Below, piece by piece: positions 60,691 through 64,000 of a stretch of DNA of 64,000 nucleotides. Every line of letters starts with the position of its first letter. Position 1 is the stretch's first letter. The notes beneath the pieces were generated by a model, which was given only the letters and a program-made list of their open reading frames with translations, had not been told where the DNA came from and did no database searches. Source of the DNA: an uncultured Dialister sp. (GTDB taxonomy: Bacteria; Bacillota; Negativicutes; Veillonellales; Dialisteraceae); the NCBI GenBank assembly GCA_900541485.1, contig UQJW01000003.1, positions 1 to 64,000 of the forward strand, given 5' to 3'. The position numbers and the translations under genes were made by a program.

Positions 60691-60946
60691 AATGATTCCC
60701 TTTCAGACATGAAATCCAAAAATGCAATTTATATTTTTTAAAATAAAAATATTTATTTAAGCTAATAATTAATTATACTGCTTTTTTTATAGAAGTACAA
60801 ACATATATGAAAAAAGGCTTGGAAACTTGAAATGTGCGGTGAATCCTAAACGGTTTTTAAAAAATGACAGTGAAAAAAGAAAGGGGAAAATACCGCATAT
60901 GTTTCGGAGAATGATATACTAATATAAAAACGGAAGAAGGTGGAGC

Positions 60947-61804
60947 ATGGCAACAAGCAGGGAAGAAAAAGAAAAAAAGCTGGCGGTTCTGCTGGAAAAA
61001 TGCATGCCCCTGGCGGTTGCTTTTTCCGGCGGCGTTGACTCTACTTATTTGCTCCATGAGGCGGTTAAGGCGGGAAAAGAGAAGGTGACGGCGCTCATCA
61101 TGAAGACTCCGTCCGTTCCGGAAAGAGAACTTGATGAGGCTGTGGCATTTTGCAAAAGCCGGGGAATTTCTTTTTTCGTTCTTCCGGCGGATCCTTTTTC
61201 GGCTGCAGGGTTCAGGGAAAACGGACGGGACCGCTGTTATATCTGCAAGCATTTTCTGTTTTCCGCGCTCCTTGAGAAGGCAAAGGAAGAGGGGATTCCT
61301 TTTGTGGCAGACGGCACGAATGCGGACGACACGAAAGAATTCCGTCCCGGGCTGAAAGCTTTGAAGGAACTGGACATACGGAGTCCTTTGGCCGAGGCGG
61401 GGCTGACGAAAAAGGAAATCCGCGAGCTTTCGGAAAAAGAGGGACTTCCCACATGGAATAAGCCGTCGTTTTCCTGTCTTGCTACCCGTTTCCCGTACGG
61501 GGAAGAATTGACCGTCGAAAAATTAAGAAGAACGGAAGCGGCGGAAAATCTGCTGGCAGACCTCGGATTTACGCAGCGGCGTGTCCGCGTTCACGGAAAT
61601 CTGGCAAGAATCGAGGTTCTTCCGGCGGAAATTCCGCTTTTACTGGAGCGGCGGGACATGATTTCCGCCCGTCTTGAGGAATTGGGATTTCTTTATACCA
61701 CCGTCGATTTGAAAGGGTTCCGCTCTGGGTCGATGGATACGGCGGCAGTTACAAAAAATACAGAAGCAGAGGATATAAAGCATGAAGATGAGAGAAATAC
61801 TTGA
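60947..61804 (+). CDS. larE: ATP-dependent sacrificial sulfur transferase LarE
   Basis: 285 aa PP-loop enzyme. AVAFSGGVDSTYLLHEAV near residues 24-40 is the ATP loop. PSFSCLATRFPYGEELT near 175 contains the cysteine whose sulfur is given up in the Lactiplantibacillus enzyme, and RDRCYICKHFLFSALLEKA has a CxxC. LarE converts the two carboxylates of the pyridinium precursor to thiocarboxylates on the way to the nickel-pincer cofactor (NPN). AGAAGGTGGAGC precedes the ATG. It overlaps larB by 23 bases, the first gene of larE-larB-larC. Confidence 0.93.
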   Translation: MATSREEKEKKLAVLLEKCMPLAVAFSGGVDSTYLLHEAVKAGKEKVTALIMKTPSVPERELDEAVAFCKSRGISFFVLPADPFSAAGFRENGRDRCYICKHFLFSALLEKAKEEGIPFVADGTNADDTKEFRPGLKALKELDIRSPLAEAGLTKKEIRELSEKEGLPTWNKPSFSCLATRFPYGEELTVEKLRRTEAAENLLADLGFTQRRVRVHGNLARIEVLPAEIPLLLERRDMISARLEELGFLYTTVDLKGFRSGSMDTAAVTKNTEAEDIKHEDERNT

Positions 61805-62552
61805 AAACTTGCAGAACGGTAAAATTTCACTTGCCGGGGCGGAAGCGGCGGTAAAAGAATGTATCCGTACCGCCGGCTACGAGGAAATGGGCTATGCGAA
61901 GCTTGATACAGCAAGAAAAGAGCGGAGCGGCTTTGCCGAGGTGATTTATTGTCAGGGAAAGCCCGATCAGTTTATTACCGGTATTTTCAAAAAAATGCTG
62001 GACAGTGAGGGCGAGGTTTTCGGGACACGGGCATCGCCTCACCAGTATGAGCTGGTCCGGCAGGAAATTCCCGATATTTCTTATGATCCCCTTTCCCGTG
62101 TGCTGAAGTTAGAGAAAAAAGGAAAAGTCCGCAAGGGTCTTGTAGCTGTTTGTACAGGCGGCACTTCCGATATTCCCGTGGCGGAAGAGGCGGCACAGAC
62201 GGCGGAATATTTCGGCACGAAGGTGGAACGTCTTTATGATATGGGAGTCAGCGGTATCCACCGTCTTCTGTCGAAAGAGGACATCATCAGAAAAGCCAAT
62301 TGTGTCATTGCCGTGGCGGGCATGGAAGGCGCGCTTGTCTCCGTCATCGGCGGGCTTGTGAAAAATCCCGTCATTGCCGTTCCCACTTCGGTAGGTTACG
62401 GAGCAAGTTTTCACGGACTTTCCGCCTTGCTGACGATGATTAATTCCTGTGCCAATGGGATTGTAACGGTAAATATAGATAACGGATTCGGAGCAGGCTA
62501 TGTGGCGACACAAATTAACCGCCTTGCAGAAAGAGGAAACAGCGATGAATAA
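61782..62552 (+). CDS. larB: Pyridinium-3,5-biscarboxylic acid mononucleotide synthase LarB
   Basis: 256 aa. The C-terminal AIR-carboxylase (PurE)-like domain is evident: VAVCTGGTSDIPVAEEAAQT, YDMGVSGIHRLLSKEDI, CVIAVAGMEGALVSVIGGLV, and PVIAVPTSVGYGASFHGLSA with LLTMINSCANGI. LarB carboxylates nicotinic acid adenine dinucleotide and releases AMP, the first step of NPN synthesis. The gene overlaps larE by 23 bases and larC by 8 bases, so the three products are made in coupled fashion. Confidence 0.95.
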   Translation: MKMREILENLQNGKISLAGAEAAVKECIRTAGYEEMGYAKLDTARKERSGFAEVIYCQGKPDQFITGIFKKMLDSEGEVFGTRASPHQYELVRQEIPDISYDPLSRVLKLEKKGKVRKGLVAVCTGGTSDIPVAEEAAQTAEYFGTKVERLYDMGVSGIHRLLSKEDIIRKANCVIAVAGMEGALVSVIGGLVKNPVIAVPTSVGYGASFHGLSALLTMINSCANGIVTVNIDNGFGAGYVATQINRLAERGNSDE

Positions 62553-63861
62553 AAAATTGTATCTTGATTGTACGTCCGGTATCAGCGGAGATATGTTTGT
62601 AGCGGCCATGATTGATCTCGGGGCGGATTTGGAAGCACTGGAAAAAGCTTTGCAATCTGTTTCTGACGACGGTTTTCACACCGAGGTCCGGCGGGTGAAG
62701 AAATCAGGGATAGACTGCTGCGATTTTAATGTAGTCCTTGATGCCCTTCATGAAAATCATGACCATGATATGGAGTATCTGTACGGTCATGATGACAGCC
62801 ATTGTCATGGAGAAGAACACGACCATTGCCACTGTCATGGAGAGGAACATGACAATTGCCACTGTCATGAAGAAGAACACGAACACGGACACAGCCACAG
62901 AGGACTTGCGGAAATCAGGAAAATTATTGCTGCCTGTGACATGACGGAAACGGCAAAAGATATTGCTTATGACATTTTTGATGTGATTGCCGCGGCAGAG
63001 TCGGCAGCGCATAATTTGCCGCCTGAGGAAGTGCACTTCCACGAAGTGGGAGCTTTGGATTCGATTGTAGACGTTATTTCCGCGGCGGTTACATTTGACA
63101 GTTTGGGGATACGGGACGTCATTATTCCGAAATTATATGAAGGAACGGGTATGGTGCGGTGCCAACACGGACTGATGCCGGTTCCCGTGCCGGCGGTGGC
63201 AAATATTGTTTCCGCCTTTTCGTTCCCCTTGGAAATTACAGAAGCAAAAGGGGAGTATGTGACGCCTACGGGAGCGGCGATAGCGGCCGTGCTTTGTACG
63301 GATCATCGCCTGCCCAAAGCTTTTACAATTACACAGACGGGCATGGGGGCAGGAAAGAGAGCCTATACGGACCGGCCGGGTATTTTGCGGGCCATGATGA
63401 TTGAAATGGAAGAAGAGGGCGGAAAAGAAGAAATCATAAAGCTCGAAACGGACATCGACGACTGTTCCGGCGAAGTTCTCGGCTATACGATGAAGAAACT
63501 TTTGAAAGCAGGAGCAAAAGACGTCCACTATACACCTGTTTTTATGAAAAAGAACCGTCCCGGCTGGGAGCTTACGGTGATTGCCGCAAAAGACGATGTG
63601 GAAGAATTGGAGCAGATTATTTTCGGAGAAACCACAACCATCGGTATCCGGGAAATGAAAGTAGAAAGAACTTGTCTTCCCAGAGAGGAAAAAGAAGTGG
63701 TGACGCCTTACGGAACCGCTTCCGCCAAAGGAGTGGAAGTGAAGGGGCGGATGAAGTGGTATCCCGAGTACAAAACAGTGAAAAAGCTGGCGAAAAAGCA
63801 TAAGGTTTCTTTTGCTGAAGTGTTTGATGCCGTAAAGAGAGCAGCAGAAAAAAGAAAATAA
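62545..63861 (+). CDS. larC: Nickel-insertion protein LarC, single continuous frame with His-rich segment
   Basis: 438 aa from ATG 62545 (AGAGGAAAC upstream). N-terminal KLYLDCTSGISGDMFVAAMI DLG, then an insert at about residues 70-120 with more than 15 His (HDHDMEY, HCHGEEHDHCHCHGEEHD, HEHGHSHRG), a nickel-binding segment, then LPPEEVHFHEVGALDSIVDV, GEYVTPTGAAIAAVL, and the C-terminal domain ETDIDDCSGEVLGYTMKKLL with VTPYGTASAKGVEVKGRMKW. LarC puts nickel into the thiolated precursor using CTP. In Lactiplantibacillus plantarum LarC is made by a ribosomal frameshift between two frames; here it is one frame. Followed by a terminator. No LarA racemase is in the window. Confidence 0.95.
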   Translation: MNKKLYLDCTSGISGDMFVAAMIDLGADLEALEKALQSVSDDGFHTEVRRVKKSGIDCCDFNVVLDALHENHDHDMEYLYGHDDSHCHGEEHDHCHCHGEEHDNCHCHEEEHEHGHSHRGLAEIRKIIAACDMTETAKDIAYDIFDVIAAAESAAHNLPPEEVHFHEVGALDSIVDVISAAVTFDSLGIRDVIIPKLYEGTGMVRCQHGLMPVPVPAVANIVSAFSFPLEITEAKGEYVTPTGAAIAAVLCTDHRLPKAFTITQTGMGAGKRAYTDRPGILRAMMIEMEEEGGKEEIIKLETDIDDCSGEVLGYTMKKLLKAGAKDVHYTPVFMKKNRPGWELTVIAAKDDVEELEQIIFGETTTIGIREMKVERTCLPREEKEVVTPYGTASAKGVEVKGRMKWYPEYKTVKKLAKKHKVSFAEVFDAVKRAAEKRK

Positions 63862-63867
63862 AGACAT

Positions 63868-63903
63868 AAAAAAACAGCGGTTTGTCAGGGACCGCTGTTT
63901 TAG
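63868..63903. terminator. Bidirectional terminator after larC
   Basis: AAAACAGCGGT and ACCGCTGTTTT pair around TTGTCAGGG. It serves larC on the plus strand and the partial gene on the minus strand. Confidence 0.85.
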
Positions 63904-63908
63904 TTTGC

Positions 63909-64000
63909 TTATTTCCTGATTTTTTTGTAAAGAATGGTAAGAATGAGAAGGGCTGCCGACACGAGTGCGGTGACACCGCCGGGAGCGGCGCCGATTTCAT
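63909..64000 (-). CDS. C-terminal end of a membrane protein (partial, 5' end outside window)
   Basis: The last 30 codons of a minus-strand frame read EIGAAPGGVTALVSAALLIL TILYKKIRK and stop at 63,909-63,911, just before the shared terminator. The sequence is one membrane helix followed by a basic cytoplasmic tail, the usual end of an integral membrane protein. Family cannot be determined from this part. Confidence 0.5.
   Translation of the reverse strand, partial: EIGAAPGGVTALVSAALLILTILYKKIRK

Overview
The window looks like the chromosomal replication-origin region of a diderm Firmicute of the class Negativicutes (Dialister/Veillonella-like; genus inferred only). It has Firmicute-type dnaA-dnaN-S4-recF, parAB, LarE/LarB/LarC and SOS-box features. 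It also encodes outer-membrane biology: LpxC-FabZ-LpxA for lipid A, an OmpA-family porin, and a YadA-type trimeric autotransporter ending in an SLH domain. No tool was run; family names rest on motifs recognised by eye.

Layout. (1) 1-7.4 kb: an AT-rich, same-strand array of small immunity-type genes (DUF1877, DUF6892-like, SUFU fragment, DUF4261, Imm17, DUF695/RraB, DUF2695, SUKH), as left beside polymorphic-toxin loci. Several are broken or chimeric, and short inverted repeats sit at some gene junctions. (2) 7,647-22,336: a 14.7-kb integrative mobilizable element in a tRNA-Arg(ACG) gene, bounded by 48-bp direct repeats of the tRNA 3' end. It carries a tyrosine integrase, a small HTH (excisionase-like) protein, a MobF relaxase-helicase, a VirD4/TraD coupling protein, a small relaxosome-type protein, an XRE regulator, a 1,657-aa single-chain restriction-modification enzyme (Type ISP-like) and a Y-family polymerase with a YolD-like partner behind a perfect SOS palindrome. 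No type IV secretion channel genes are present. (3) 22.3-28.5 kb: tRNA-Arg, tRNA-Trp, a bipartite oriC flanking dnaA, then dnaN, S4 protein, recF, and a DciA-like DUF721 gene on the other strand. (4) 28.6-35.6 kb: PPK2, OmpA, a sodium:solute symporter, parA-parB-DUF4446-M23 peptidase, with four parS-like palindromes around parAB. (5) 36.6-51.1 kb: housekeeping and transport genes: a dicarboxylate/amino-acid symporter, a glycine riboswitch controlling an AGCS symporter, a HemN/HutW-like radical SAM enzyme opposite a 25-codon peptide gene, an acyl-CoA ligase, aldo/keto reductase, pyruvate kinase, MarR and DUF523. (6) 52.6-64 kb: the trimeric autotransporter, lpxC-fabZ-lpxA, larE-larB-larC and the end of a membrane-protein gene.

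From 26.9 kb on, intergenic space is filled by a composite repeat family: about twenty copies of a two-hairpin module A, a partner module B, an optional ~70-nt insert, and an inverted C/D pair, in six clusters totalling roughly 7 kb. Stem sequences differ between copies while pairing is kept, so structure appears to be conserved. I saw none in the immunity array, the mobile element or dnaA-recF.

Most worthwhile leads: the repeat family, the mobile element with its SOS-linked polymerase and single-chain R-M enzyme, the radical SAM/short peptide pair, the autotransporter with a C-terminal SLH domain, and the glycine switch whose alternative pairings predict shut-off by glycine.
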